64,000 bases of DNA, from the NCBI GenBank assembly GCA_950295325.1, contig OX485808.1, positions 24,448,527 through 24,512,526 on the forward strand. Direction: 5' to 3'. The notes beneath the pieces are model-generated. The model was not told the origin of the DNA and ran no database searches. It saw nothing but the letters and a program-made list of their open reading frames with translations. The DNA comes from Polytrichum commune. Its lineage: Eukaryota; Streptophyta; Polytrichopsida; Polytrichales; Polytrichaceae. A program made the position numbers and the translations under genes. Shown here one piece after another: positions 11,013 through 24,647 of the stretch (position 1 is the first letter of the stretch; each line of letters opens with the position of its first letter).

Positions 11013-14000
11013 GTTCACAAAACGTTAATAATTTCTACATTGAAAACTCTCCCATTTACATTGGTAGGTTAGGACAAAAAAGAAAGGACCTTCAGCTACC
11101 ATTGGGGGGATGGTCTCCATGTATCTACCCGCTGTGCAGTTCGGTTGGTTCATGCAAATTATTTGTCATGGCAATTAGGAAGGGTGACAGTGGGCTAGGG
11201 CTAGACGCTCATCTCGTTGTATTGGATCCCAACACCTTTACCCAAGATGAAAACGCAATCATTTCTACTATAGCATGTAAATTTATTTCTATTCCAACAA
11301 TTTAATTTTGAAATTAGCATTCACAAGCCTTAAATTACATTGATCATTCTAATTAGTGTGTGTTGTTAATCGGAGTTACGCAATGCAATAACGTCTTACT
11401 TAGGAGTTCAATTTATACTTTAAAAAAAACTCAATAGGTTGTTCAGACATTACAAAACATAAATAGCTTTGCTTGATAAAATATCACATTCTCATCAAAT
11501 AATTATAGCACTACGTAACTCCGAATAGTAACATGCACTAAAATGGGGACAATGAGTAAAGTCTAGAAGGAACCGCTTGAGATGAATTAACCACAAGCCT
11601 ATGGGGGCCATGGCTTTACAAGACCCCTTCACCTTGGTAATAGGGGTCAGGGGCCCTTGGCCGTGACGGTGGAGCAATGTCTAGGGAGAACCGGTATTTA
11701 GTGTAATGGCGGGTAGTTGGTTTTGTGAAAAGTCCGGTTGAATTGGGAAAGTGGAGGATGTGAAACCGGTGCTTTAAAAAATAAAAAATAAAAAGGAATT
11801 CAACTGGCAACCATTTTGAGGAGGAGGATTTTTACCCGGATGAATTGAGAAATAGGCGGATTTCATCCAGTTTGATTCATTTAGGGCCGGATATCATCTA
11901 GTTCTAGGGTTTAGGTTATGTGTTCGTTGTAGGCTTATAGCGATTTGGTGAATGGTAGACAGACAAAGCTTTTCCTTCATTATTGCATTTCATTGTTGAT
12001 GGCTAGCGTATGAATGTATTATGCGTGTGTCTATGGAAGTTCTTCGTGGTGATCTTGATAATGTACTAATGGAAGCCATAGCTTTATGGAGGAACTCTCC
12101 AAAGTTTAGATAGTTGTTTTCACATTCACAAAGATACCTTTCAGGGCGTTTACCTCTTGAAGGTGAAGATGATACTGTTGATTTTGACTCTAACATTTGA
12201 TGGATTTCATTTTCGTATATAGTATGGTATGTTAGGTTACTCTTTTATCATGCTATGGTCTCAAATCTAATACGAGGTTTTAAGACCTAGGTATGATAGA
12301 AGAGTAAATCCATAACCATCAACCGGTTGATGGGTTATTTTAAGTTCAACTCCTACTATGAATAAATTGTTGATCACTGTTGTTGTTCCTTGTATGTAAT
12401 GAATTGTTGATCATTGTTGTTGGATGTTGATATCATTACACAATATTGTTGTATGTTGACACGTTCTTTGGACGTTGTTGTTGAATAGTGTATGTTGCTT
12501 GTAGATATAATTTTGCTACATTGGAAATTGGCTTACTTATCAATGCCCAAGTTTTTAACCGGTTGTCATTACAATGAAGAGAAAATTAACCAACACTTTA
12601 AAAGAAAAAGAAAAAAAGAAGAAGATATTGGCCAGTCCAAATTAATGACAACAAGTTTGCAACTGGTCAAATCCTGGAAAAAAACCCGGTAGAAGTTGTG
12701 AAGGGGCGGATTTTAGCTGGTTGAGCGCAAAAATCTCCCAAACCTTGGTCCATCAGCAATACTGGAAAAACAATGAGCCGCTACACCCATGATAGCAACC
12801 TGGTTCACTCTATTTGAGGGCGCGGAATTAGGGGGCTCCACTCCACACATCGAGGGCGGTAAGTTAGCTAATATGTCCGTTCACACCTGCCATTTGTTCA
12901 TCGAACTCCACTAACTTAGATTCCCGTCCCGTAACCCCCCCCCCCCCCCCCGGTTTGTCAGTTCGAAAAGGATGAGGATCATCCATACCCTAGTATATGT
13001 TCCCCCCCTCCCTCTGTTCGATGTGGATGAATGACGTCCATAGATGTCCCCGGTTATCCAGCCAATTCAAATATGGGAACCAGGGGTTGCTATCTGTACA
13101 CAGTTACTTCATCTACGATTTACATCCCTTTTTCTTGAAGTTGGATGATATTCATCTACATGTGTTTTGATTCTCCTCCACATACCCATGGATTATATTC
13201 ACATTGGTCAAGTATATGGACCTTATGTGCTTGCTTTTGTTAATTGAAGAACTATATTTGAGTGCTATACGGCAAGCATGCTCGTTGGTCGAAACGAACA
13301 CTATAGAGACACGGTATTATGATAAGAGTAGCATATTTGCTCAAAAAGTATATAGACATCATTCTAGGTCCGATTCCAAACATAATTCAAAAGGCATGCA
13401 CAATCGTTCAAAGAATAGAAGAATCTACGATTTGGACTCGTATGAGTTTTGCATGTTTGATCCGAATTTGAAACTTGAAATGAGAGTTGTCATGATTTTC
13501 AATTGCTAGTTGGATGAAAGAATTCTCAATCCAATCGAATGGTTGATGATCGTTTATAGAGTTGGAATTGTCTGCAAGAAGATCACATTAGAAGAAGAAG
13601 AAAAACGTGCCTAATTCGGTCACTTAGGTGCGGATTTAAGTATGAATAGGTGCTTGTTTTAAAGAGATAAGATGATGTCTCAAATTTTGTTAACATGTCC
13701 TAGGCTTAATAGTTGGAGCACAATTGGACAAACCTGCATGGTCGTTTTATGATTCCAACACTTTTGACTTTGGGAAATCATAGCAACTACATGGGGCATG
13801 ATAAAAATCCATGGATTGTTGCTAAAAGCTCGTATCAATAAAACTCCCAACTTTAAAATCCAAGGTGAGAATCACAATAAATAGCACAAATTAACCATTC
13901 AAGAGATGTTTACCTTATCGTGGGGCATGTTTGCACAAGTGTCATCAGGTCATGGCTCTTAAGAATCCTTGAATTCTTGTTTGGTCAAGAGTGTCACGGG

Positions 14001-14322
14001 CCCTTGATTTTAGGTTTACATGAGGGTGGATTTGGATCACAATCCATAACAGTTTTAGTGGATGAAAAATCTACACAAAATCCCACGTGGCAAGTATGGA
14101 TGATGTTGGCCATGATAGTAGGATATTTTTTTGGGATGGCCTGACAAGGTAGGCCTGACAAGGTTTTTGGCATAAATTTGGGTTTACACTAAGGGCTAGT
14201 GCCCTCCAAAATACTTTGGACTATAGCCCATGGACTTCTCCATGGCCTCATCCTAAAAAGCAGTGTATCAAGGTCATTTAAAGAGCCATGGCATGATGCC
14301 TTTGGTGTAAAGAGGGCCTTGG
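11013..14322. other. Intergenic DNA with gene relics
   Basis: No intact gene was recognised. A short decayed coding stretch is suggested at about 12028-12196 (reading SMEVLRGDLDNVLMEAIALW, then a stop, then more open sequence); its family is unknown. An open frame at 13204-13509 (101 codons) has no recognised domain. A run of 16-18 C bases lies near 12936-12953. Short ATCATTGTTGTTG-like reiterations occur at 12370-12490. Confidence 0.4.
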
Positions 14323-14922
14323 GGGTTGTTTACATCATGGACCATGAAGTCGTCCCTTGCTCCCTCTAAAATATGTGATTGGCCATTGAACTTGTCCTGG
14401 GACCACTTCAATTTACATAAAGAGAAAGAGTAACTGTGGAGCTTGGGGTCTCAAAAAAGGCCTATTTTCAAGCCTACGTTATCCATTGTCATGGTCCAAT
14501 GGTTTTTGTGGTGAGAAAGGCAAAAAAAGGTGCTCTCATTGCAAATGTCAGAAGACGGTGGCAGAAAGATGCCGTTTTGATTAATTTGTGATATTAATGT
14601 TTGTGTGTGTTTATATATGGGCCAAATGTTTTTGTAGTTATGAGGAAAGAATGGAAGAAGGGGAGAAGGTCAAACATAGGAGAAGAAGAAAAACATCCCC
14701 AAAATACCTTTTTATGCTATTTTTGAACATATATTAAAAAAACACATTCACTTTTTGGTGCATGGTCACTTCTCTCGGCCCACGTTCCATTTACACCTAG
14801 TGCAGGGCCCATAAAGTTTTAAAATGCATTTTTCATAAATCAGACCATGGAAGTGTGACCATGGAAAAAAGGACCCTCGGACATGCATGGGGCAACTTCA
14901 TGGTCCATGATGTAAACAACCC
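14323..14922. mobile_element. Terminal-inverted-repeat element, non-coding
   Basis: The left end GGGTTGTTTACATCATGGAC and its reverse complement at the right end match perfectly over at least 25 bases, with further imperfect pairing inward (CATGAAGT then diverging). The element is about 600 bp. TTA follows the right end, but the left flank does not show an exact TTA copy, so the target duplication is unresolved. The termini resemble the other GGG-starting elements in the window, so a PIF/Harbinger-like origin is likely. Confidence 0.65.
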
Positions 14923-16223
14923 TTAGTTGTATTTGAATTTTATGGCGATGCAAACTCTTTATGTCCAATTGCAAACAAATCAAAAAGAAGAAGAAGACGA
15001 TAACATGTTATTATTCCAATTACAGAAGAAGAAGAAGAAAAACTCTGGTATCCGAAAAAGGCTGGGGTGAATAGAGTGTCTGTTCGTAAAACATTCTTGA
15101 CCATGCCCTAAGGACAATGGCGTTGGATGTGAAACTACCCCACCCCTTGCAGGGAGTAAACACTATATTAATCACACAAGATTAAAGTCATGGAACGCCT
15201 TCCAATGGTCATTTCCAATAAGGGGAGGACTCACAACCCAGTTGGCACCCACCTGTCATCCATCCCCATTTAGCGAACATCATCCAACCTCTCCACCATG
15301 TGCGTCACACCGAGAGGATGAAAACCATCCACTCATCCATCCACCCACTATTTCAAATACCAGGAGCGAAACCGGGACTGTGCGGAATGCACTCCGATTA
15401 CTGCGCGGTCCTCGATTCCTGTCGTCTTCCTCACCTAGTTCCCCGCGTGGCAGGCTTTTGGTTTTCTCTCCCCTTGTCGCAGCAAACATCGCTGAACTCG
15501 CGCGCCCTTTTACCGCACTTAGGAATGGAATGGCTGCTTGATTAGGCCCTTCATTAGATGCTCTTCTGGAGGGAGAGCCCCGTTTTTGCACTTTTTTTAC
15601 CGCCGAAATCGAGCCTCGGAGCTGATTTAGGAGCTAACCTTTAGTGATTGATATTGATCCGTTGTCTGTACCAATCTATTTATTTACTCGCCAACGGCTC
15701 TTGAATAGGCTTGACCTCCCTCGGGGTCTGGTCTTGTCAGCTAGGTTCTCTTGGAACAGTCTGAAGCCACTCGATCCGGCTTTGGTCTCGCCGTGGCGGT
15801 GTGGGCCAGGAGAGAGAGAGAGAGAGAGAGAGAGTCTGTCTGTGACAGGGTGTCGTTGTTTCTCGACGTGGTGATTTATTTAGCTAGGGGTTTCCGGTGT
15901 TGTTTGGCGTCGTTGTGGTGTGTAGGAGAGGTTGTGAGAGAATAAACTTTGCTTTCTGTCGTCCCTGTGGTTTTTGAGGTTTCTTGTTCGGTGTCCTTTT
16001 ATTGTTTGGACGGGGTTATATCATTTGCGGTTTCGTGTGGAGCCCTGAGATATAGGCTGTGGAGCTTAGGAGGTATTTTATGTGGCTTCTCTCTTGAGCC
16101 CCCCTGTCTGTGTAGGCGGCTTCATTTGATGTTAACGATGGTCAACGGCACCGTCGTGGTGGTAGAGAGTTTGGCAATTTGAGTGAGCAAATTGAGTAGA
16201 GAATTTGAGTGAGAACTTAGAAG
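14923..16223. other. Upstream region and probable leader of SINE1-like gene
   Basis: AAGAAG-rich DNA (14985-15040) is followed from about 15240 by GC-richer sequence resembling a plant promoter and 5' leader. A GA microsatellite of about 22 bases lies at 15811-15833. GA tracts in plant leaders can bind BBR/BPC factors, but no function is shown here. Several short upstream ORFs occur between 15242 and 16182. No TATA box was assigned. Confidence 0.5.
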
Positions 16224-19200
16224 TTGAGGAGCAGGATGAGGGAGGAGGAAGGTGCGATGCGGTACATGAGTCCTTTGGTGAAGCAAGACTTGGCGAAGCT
16301 TGAGAAGGATGGCGAGAGTCGGCGAGTGGCCTTTAATGCGCTCAAACAGTTCGTGGAGACTTTGGAGCCGAGCTCTGTCCCTCGATTCTTGGCTCAGGTT
16401 CACCTTACATTCATTTCCTGGCCTTCCATTTCCTAAAGCACTCCTCGTCTTCTTCTGAACTCCTCGTATTGTGGTTTTGTAAGATTGTGGTAATACGAAT
16501 GCAGATATATGCACAGTATTTCTGTACTACGTCTCTGTATACGGACTAGCCTGAAATCTATCGTCACTACTGTTATTAGCTTCACATTGCCAGCATGCTT
16601 TGTTGTCGGGAAAGTCAGTTGTATTGGAACCTCTCAGCTAGAACTTGCTTATAAGCTTCATTGAGCAGCACCAATGACTATAACATGTGCCCCTAATTAT
16701 TTCCAGAAGTAGGCCGACTCTTACAGATCATAGCGGGTATTTGCACAATATTGCTGTACTACATTTTCTAAAGCACTCCTCCGTCGTCTCCTGAACTTCA
16801 CGTGTTGTGATTTGATTAGAGGAATCGTGATACGAATACGAACATGTGCACAGCAATGCTGTACTTTTTCTATACGGAAAAACCCTGAACTCTATCATCA
16901 GCACCGGAATTAGCTCCACATTGCCAGCATGCTTTGTTATTGGAAAAGTTACTTGTATTTGAACCTCGTAGCCGGAACTTGCTTATACCTTTCATTGAGC
17001 AGCAACAATGCGGCTATAACATATGTCTCTCTAGATTATTCCAGAAATTGGCCCACTTCTTAGAGAGAATAGAGACAGTACCTCCACTCTCGATGTGAAA
17101 TGAGGTTTAACTTTGCAGTGTAGGAATTTTAATTGATCTCTGAAGCATATTTTGCGTTTCTGCCACAGGTGTCGGAGTCTAAGGATACAGGAGGCAACCG
17201 TTCGTATGCTATATCTCTCTACGAAGAAGTTGCACGAGTGCATGGGAAGCTCATTAGACCTCAAATTGGTAGGGTAATGGCGACAGTGACGCGCTCGTTG
17301 TCCGCGAGCGGGAGTTCACCGCAGCTGCACCAAGCTTGTGCTAAGGTTGTGGCCGCTGTGGTTAGGTACTCTATCGACCTGGAAACCCCAGCAGCTGAGG
17401 CTGAGGAGATTCTTCGAGAGGTCTCGCAACCTCTGGTGGAACTTTTAGCAGGTAGCTCTAAAAAACCGTCTCGCGAGTTGTAAGCTGTTTACATTGTTGG
17501 CTGTTGTTCTCAGGTCCCTTGATTCTGTATTGCCAAGGGCCTCCGATTATGTACAGTTTTTGATCTTGTGTTATAAATGGAGCAGTTTGTGTGATCTTGA
17601 GTTGTGTAAGTTGTAGGGAAGCTGGAGCCTGTGGCAGCGGGAGCAGCAACATGTATGCAAGCATTGGTAGAATCTGAAAAGTGGAAGCATGCTTCGGTGG
17701 ACTTGGTCAGCGAAGTTTGCCATCGGACCACCACAGCCATGGGCGATAAACCGACCCGGACAGTCGCGCACATGCAGCTCGCGCGATCAGTGGCTACTAT
17801 CAATCCTGGGACTCTGAATGCCTATGGAGCCTGTCTGCTGCACGCTGGGGAAGAGGTTTTGAAAGACAGTGCTAACTCTTGGCAGCACCGTAAATGTGCA
17901 GCGAAGATGGTGCAGGCCGTGATGGCTGTCGTGGATAGAGAAACGCTTTCTCTTGAGCTCAACTCCATTACGCAGGTCAGTGACTGACTTGGGACCCTTC
18001 GAGTGAATGGAGCAGTTAGTGAGTTGATTGCAAAATTCATGGTTCATTTGGTTCAGCCTGAACTGCCCATAAGGTCGTACCAATGTTGGACCGGTATACA
18101 GGTGAACGCATGGTATCAAAGAACCTACCCAACTGGTATCAAACTGTAATACTAGTCGGATATTGATACTTCGTCGGTGTCGTAAGATGAGAACCTTTAT
18201 ATACCCAAGTCAGGTATTCAAAATGTAATATAATCTCAATTACTAAAATTTTGATAGTGAATGGTATCAAAATCTAAAATATTCTCAAATACCCGCACCT
18301 TACTTGTAAAATACCTGCACTGTATAGGGTGCGGGTATATGAAAATCTGTACCTGAGTACTACAACACGGGTTTGTACCGAGTGCATCGAGATCTTATAT
18401 ATTTTCATGACATGAGGATTCCTCCCCTTCAAAGACTTCCCAAAGGGGAGGGATCATTCCAAGCATCCTTGTAAGTTCTTATGAATTCTTACGAATTCTC
18501 GTAAGAACTCTCAAACGATAATTTGTTCATGTGGACAGGTTTTGGAAAGCTGTCGGCATGATAGGATGCCTCATGTTCGCACTGCTGTTTGTGAAGCGCT
18601 GCAAACAGCCAAGACGCTGGCATCAGGCTGTATGATTATGGAATCGGAGGATGGGGATCACATTGCAGCAGGTGCTAAGGCATCTGAGTTGTTGAAAATG
18701 ACACCTCAGCGAAGAACTTGGAGTTCCAACAAATACAGCCCGAGCTCACAAGAGTCTTATCATATGTCTTTCACCCCTCCCAATTCAACAGGTGATTCGG
18801 ACACCTCTGTACATGACTCATCCACCCTTTCTGGAATGGGTTCTACAGCCAGAATGAAGCGCTCTCCACTCTTTCCTTCATCTGTGGCTGCTTCAGAAGT
18901 GCTAAGCAGACATGGCTCACTTCCACACAGTTGTAAGTATCTACTCCTCACGTGGTACACTTTACTGCCAACAAAGTGGTTTGTGGTTGCCCCATCAGTT
19001 TCATTGGATTCTCAGAATGTGACATTTGGGTTTTGCAGATACTTTGAAGGAGAATCCATCCACACATGTACAAGGTGGTAACATGGGAGTTGCCAATGGT
19101 GGCGCCTCAATGTTTCCAGAAGATGTTACTTGGACTGGAAAGCATGAAAAATCCAATTTCTTATCTCAAGCTTCACAAATATCTTCATCTCCTTTTCATC

Positions 19201-20957
19201 ATGACAACCTGGGTGGTGAAAAGAAAACGTTCCAGCAGGCCAAAGAATCACCAAGCGGGGAGGAGTTCACTCCCACAGTGACCAGTCAGGACCATCCAAA
19301 GGGGAAAACTGAGTCACGTTTCAGTCCCTTTGAAGCTCAGATCACACGTTCGTTTGGGGAAGCAGTAGGGGATCTGATGGCAGAGGATGAAGATATCTTG
19401 TCTGGAGGCTCAGCGGAGCTTGAAGGACGTGTTTGTGGCAAGAATGGCATGAGCTCTCACGGAACCTCAAGGCTAGCAAGTTGGCAGTTGAGGACAGATA
19501 CTCCAGAGTCCATGGTGCACAGTGAATGTGTGCAGAGCAACTCTCTTTCACAGAAGAGCATTGGAAGCACTTATTCTGATGGAAATGATATCAATTTGCT
19601 TGGCAACAAGGGAGGCAATGGAAGCAGTATGAGCAATTTGAATGGATCTGGGTGTGATGAGGTGGGAAACAGGAATTCCTCTCAAATCTGCTCCCTACAA
19701 GGGGCTGCTGGGAACACATATGTTGGGGACCAAAATGCAGGCATCTCACATGCACAGTACATGAAGCTTGCAAATATATCCAACACTCCAGAAGATGGTT
19801 TCAGTGCTTTGGTACAATACCCAATGACTAAACCCTTGCATGCTGTTCGTGTTGTCTGTTCTCTCTGGCTTGTATTTATTGCTTCCCAAAATGGTTGAAC
19901 TAACTTTCAATGAAGAAATACATGGCAGACTACTCCATGGCACAATCTACCATTATTATTTATTCCTGACATTCAAGATTCTGAATTGCAGAAGCCAAGG
20001 GTGCTGATTACTACAGCAGACTTTCTGCCTTACACTACTCCTCGACGACTTGTGTTGTCGCTTCAGTCAGATTCTGATACTAAAAGCACGGATGTTGAGA
20101 AGGAAGATTCGGTAAGGTTAGGAGTAGAGGAGCTGGGTGAGGGTGCTGCATGTAATGGGGATGCAGACATGGATGTTGAAAGCTCCAGTGATGGAGGGTG
20201 GAGTGTAAGAGATAATCCAATTGCCTCTGACGAGTCCTTCCGCACTGAGGATAGCAGTGAGGAGGAGTTTGATGAACAGCAAACAGAGGTCCATGAAGCC
20301 CTTGCTCTCTCTCGGAAAATTACTTCGGTCACTGCTGTGAGCCCTCGAAGAAATTGGTCTCCCCCGGAATCTCATCAGGACTCGTACTACTCAGCCAGTG
20401 GACTAGATCATTTAAATACCCCGAATAGTAGTCAACGGCGGGGCAACAGGGGAGATGATATTGGTAGTCACCGCCTGACACCAAATTCATCCAGGAACTG
20501 TATGGAAAGTCCAGATGGCAACTTGGGTTGTTTGTCATGTACAGAGTCTCAAAGGAAGAAATCTGTCCTGAAGGCGCAGGAATGGGACTTGGGGATGAAC
20601 ATTAACAGGGCCTCTGCTGAGCATACAACAGGGGCTAGGAGGAGCATGCTCTTTGATCAAGTACCACAAGAAGTACGCAAGCACTGCTGCCAAGGGAGTG
20701 ATTCCTCTGTCTTGGGGTCTATTGGTGAAGTTAGTAGAGAAAGCCAGAGTTCCTCTGAAGTCATTAGCGGAAGTGTGTCCAGCAGTTGGTGGAACCGCCC
20801 TTTTGGCCAGTCGGTGAAGCTTGGTTGCCGGAAGATGACGGGACTTGCTGAGGCTGTGCTGGGTGGTTCTCTTTGTGTTGTGGTTGCTGTTCCCATGGCC
20901 ATGGTTCTTGCAAAGGTCTTCAACGGAGAACCTGACTGCTTCCTGGTACCCACTTGA
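16224..20957 (+). CDS. SINE1: SINE1-like ARM-domain KASH nuclear envelope protein
   Basis: This is a plant outer-nuclear-envelope protein of the SINE1/SINE2 type. These bind SUN proteins through a C-terminal KASH tail and associate with actin through N-terminal armadillo repeats. Six exons keep frame with GT-AG sites: 16224-16397, 17169-17451, 17617-17975, 18539-18932, 19039-19811 and 19992-20957, giving 982 aa. The start MRSRMREEEGAMRYMSPLVK and the blocks SYAISLYEEVARVHGKLI, HQACAKVVAAVVRYSID and DRMPHVRTAVCEALQTAK match SINE1 ARM repeats. A Ser-rich middle follows, with TTADFLPYTTPRRLVLSLQ matching the conserved STPRKLISSLQ region. Residues about 949-971 form a membrane segment, and the protein ends CFLVPT, the KASH terminus. 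It is much longer than angiosperm SINE1 (about 570 aa), mainly in the linker. The exon 5 end (GTACAA donor) is the least certain junction. Confidence 0.9.
18059..18400 (+). repeat. Dispersed repeat in SINE1 intron 3
   Basis: This intronic block reads ATGTTGGACCGGTATACAGG ... GCATGGTATCAA ... AAGAACCTACC ... TAATACTAGTC ... ATATTGATA. The reverse complement of 39440-39895, an intron of the GRC3-like gene, carries the same words in the same order with moderate divergence. It is therefore an interspersed repeat family, probably a non-autonomous transposon rich in GGTATC words. Exact ends and target duplications were not resolved. Confidence 0.65.
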
Positions 20958-22675
20958 TTATGTGTGTCTGCTGTAGAATACCTCTTTTTGTAGATTTGTA
21001 GATCTGTAGAAGTAATTGAGGCTCAACCTCTGGTGGCACTTACCAGCTGGGTTGTATTTGTAAATTATGTCCGTGGCATTTAATAGAGCACAGTTTCTAT
21101 TTAGTCTTGTTTGAAAGACTACTACATTACAGTGTCCCACTACTGTACACTGGTGTCATCCAGGCATTCCTGGGGTCTTTTCCTTGCTTTCTACCATAGT
21201 TAGCTGTTGGTCTAGGAGTGACCGGCCATTTTGTTCACATTGCTAGAGAAAATTGTCCAAAATATATCTCTTTATTTACCTCCCATCTCCTGGGGTTGCT
21301 CTTTGAGAACACAACATCTTGTGCATGTAAAAGGTTTGCTACTACCTTCGACCAAGAATCTCAGGAAACCTGTATTTGTTGAACAAACGTACAAAGGTCA
21401 ATGTCCCTCTAAACTTAGGTACCGTGGGAAGCTGTTAGCAATGCCATTAAAGTACCTTTCTAATCATCATATGTTGCTAGGATGTAAACAATAAGTATTT
21501 GCGGAGGAAGGTAGGAAGTTGAATTCTTCAGAGTTCTCTTCAGTCTTCAATCTATGCTCCAGTTGGTTTGGTATAAGTTCCTTATTATTATACTCCAGTA
21601 GATATAATAAGGATCAATTGACGCCGGTAGGATACAAGTGTTTGATGAGGATAATTTTGTTTGATGGGGACAATCATGTGATTTGGGTCTGTATACCACG
21701 CAAAACCTTACGCTGAGTTACCTTAGGCTCATTACCTGAATGGTATTGACCCAATTAATGATTTGGATAAACAAATATATTATCTCATATAGTGATACTG
21801 AGTACCACTACACTGTTTATGGTATTTAGTGTCAATCCCACTGAGAAAAAGTGTGAAAATATGAAACACTATTTTGAGGCATATGCTTGGTAACATTGAT
21901 CATCAACAACTTCACCATAAGTGCCACCTCATGACACTTGATGTTCAAGTGCATTTACTAATATCTTGGTATGAGTATGTTCAATTGTGTTTTCAGGTGT
22001 ATGTCTATGTTACACAATGATCTACAAGTTAACTAAAGTAGATAATTTTTCACATAAATAAGTTACTCATGTTGATGAATGGAATCATATTGGCAATTAG
22101 CAAGCGTGACACTTTGAGACCTCTAGGGATCTAGTTTAGGCCCTTCGCAAATAGTGTGTGTGGCACTTAATACCGCAAACAGTGTACTTGATTGGTCTTA
22201 TGATTTTGATACCGATGGGATAAAAGCTTTCATATCATTATTGATGTTGTGTATTGATACATTGTATGCAAATGTTTACTGTTGAAAAATCGGTGCACCT
22301 TTTGACAATCACAAATGAGTGGTGAATCATGCTATACTACATCACTCCTTAGATGGTGGGTGGTCAGCCAACAAGAAGTTAGCATCTTCTTTTCTTTTCT
22401 TCTTGAATCAAACAATGCTTTCCATTGAAACCATCTTACTTGGGGGACAAACAAAAGGAACCACATCTTTTGCAAACTTTTTGAGAAGGGACCCAAATTT
22501 TGTTTTGGAAGAGCTTTGAAGAAAAAGACAATCTACCCTCTCATTTACACCATAAGAAATAGTCGATTATTGCTCAAAATTATACACCGCGAGATAAAGC
22601 TTCGATGAGATGAATACATATTCAATATAGTATTCATATCACAAGACAATATGAGTTCGATGAATCATCTCTTTG
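20958..22675. other. SINE1 3' region and intergenic DNA
   Basis: The first few hundred bases are presumably the SINE1-like 3' UTR. Beyond about 21600 the sequence is AT-rich intergenic DNA with no recognised gene. The 22300-22675 part may be the eroded N-terminal side of the LINE reverse transcriptase that follows, but it shows no convincing similarity. Confidence 0.45.
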
Positions 22676-23250
22676 AATATAGGACCATAGTGCTAGGCAC
22701 AATATTTGGTAAACTCTATGGCTTTATCTTAGGAAAAATTTATTAAATCGCTTGGAGGAATTGAAAGGGTCAAAGCAAGAGGACAAGTAGGTTTCAAGGA
22801 AGGTCGATCTACATTGGACCACAACCTTACATTATGTACTTTGAATGAACATCAAGTATTTGTAGGTTGATGTCTCTATTCTCGTTTTGTTGATTTTAAA
22901 CAAACTTTCAACATTGTTCCACGTGACAAGCTTTGGGAACACCTCCAACGATTAAGTGTACCACTTCATTCACAACGAGTTGTAAAGGCCATGTATACCA
23001 CAGTCTATCCAACAACATGAATAAATGGTGACACACGTGATGTAGTAATGTCTGACATTGGTGTACAACAAGGATGTCACCTTTCCCCCATACTATTTGA
23101 CTTGTACATTGATGCACTTGAAGCATATTGGGGTGAGATCGATCGAGATTCTATGTGTTCATTTAACACAATGCATGGTTGTCGTTCTTCTTTATGTTGA
23201 CGATGTAGGTCTGCTCGTGGTTTTAGTTTTCATTAGAAATACCATCTCGT
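22676..23250 (+). pseudogene. Decayed non-LTR (LINE) reverse transcriptase fragment
   Basis: Across two frames the translation shows ordered non-LTR RT blocks: GQVGFKEGRSTLDHNLTL, FVDFKQTFNIVPRDKLWEHL, then GVQQGCHLSPILFDLYIDAL, and after a frameshift VVLLYVDDVGLLV with the YxDD catalytic motif. Several in-frame stops and at least one frameshift show it is dead. No endonuclease domain, poly-A tail or target duplication was found, so it is an old 5'- and 3'-truncated relic. Confidence 0.8.
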
Positions 23251-24647
23251 ACCAATTCTTAATTCAAATGTGATATGTATTAATTTGAATGCCCTTGTTT
23301 TACCTCCACACTACTTTTAACTTGGCTCATACACGTCTTACAATTAACCCGTGGTACAAAGATGGTTGGGTATATGGATGGCTGGACGGGTAAATATGTA
23401 GGTCACTATGAAGGTCACAACATATTCAAAGAGAGTTTGATTCAAGTAACATGTAAAATGATGTCGATACATTGAATATCTATCTATCTATATGTATCAT
23501 TAACTAAATTAAATTAAATACAAAAATTAAGAAGGAAATAAATCGATGGGCCCATCCCCCGCCCTATCTATGTCGAGTATTTGTTTATTATCAAATCTAG
23601 ATTCACTACTTTACTCATTTGGATGCAACATGGGATCTTAGTGAGGCCAACCAACACGTGTTGGCAAATATCATGAAAAATAACATGAGGGTTCAATGCA
23701 ACTAATATGTATTGGTTGGTAAGTGTCACCTATTCACTAGTAACATGCTTTATGCAAGCATAGGCCCATAAATAAATAATATTAATTAAATAAGAAAATA
23801 AGAAAAATATATTTTTCCCAACATGCATTGCATAATTACTTTTCTAAACTAGGTCGCTGTCTAAAAGCATGTGACATGCCCACTACCTAGTAAAAAACTT
23901 GGTGTGCGACCCATTAGCATGCGCACTAGCTACTCCCCAAGTTGATGGTAACCATCATTTGTTTCACTAACCTAACATGGCATGGAGAATTGGGGAGATG
24001 CAATATTTGGGAAAGAAATTGCTAGAGTGCAACTGAACATGTACCCCTTCATTCATCCAAGGCTAACACTAACTTCCTTGAACAATTTGAATCTAGGATT
24101 TGAATATCGATTTTATTCCAAATATAACTAGAAAAAAAAACATAGACCAAATTAGACTCCAATGTTTATTCCAAAGATATCAATTGTTATTTTTTCCTTC
24201 TAAATCATCGTTCCCGTGATATTCAAATTTTTTATAGAATAATATAATTTCCATTGAAGTTGCCTAGGTAGTGGGGATAGGGGCACCCTAAGTACTAAGA
24301 ATAATAGAGTAATTTTTGTACTCTATTATACATAGGGGATTTATATAAAGAAAAGGTGATAGCTCTTAAGGAAAACCCTTGGGGTGGGTTTTGAACTTGA
24401 CCCTTAAGTTATAGTTGCTTGGTACCCAGGTTTTCTCAAGGGAAGGATGAAGACCCAAGCCCTTCTAGAAGCTTGGGAGCTTCCGATAGGGCAGGGCTTC
24501 TAACCCTAATTTTCTTCGTCTCGCATCTCTGTCCGGCGACGGCTCGTCATTCTCTCCCCCCACCGCATAATCGCAGATCAACACCACGTCTAACTGCGGA
24601 GCTGACCACCAATTTTTGTAGGTTGTGCGTGAGGCCGAGCAGCCAAG
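23251..24647. other. Intergenic DNA and prohibitin leader
   Basis: AT-rich sequence with no gene recognised; a short TCTA run lies near 23480. From about 24420 composition rises in GC and looks like the leader of the prohibitin gene, including TAACCCTAA at about 24500, a partial telo-box-like word. Confidence 0.45.

Noticed and set aside
13204-13509. 101-codon frame in intergenic DNA
   Set aside because: No recognisable motif, and no splice or expression context; not supportable as a gene.
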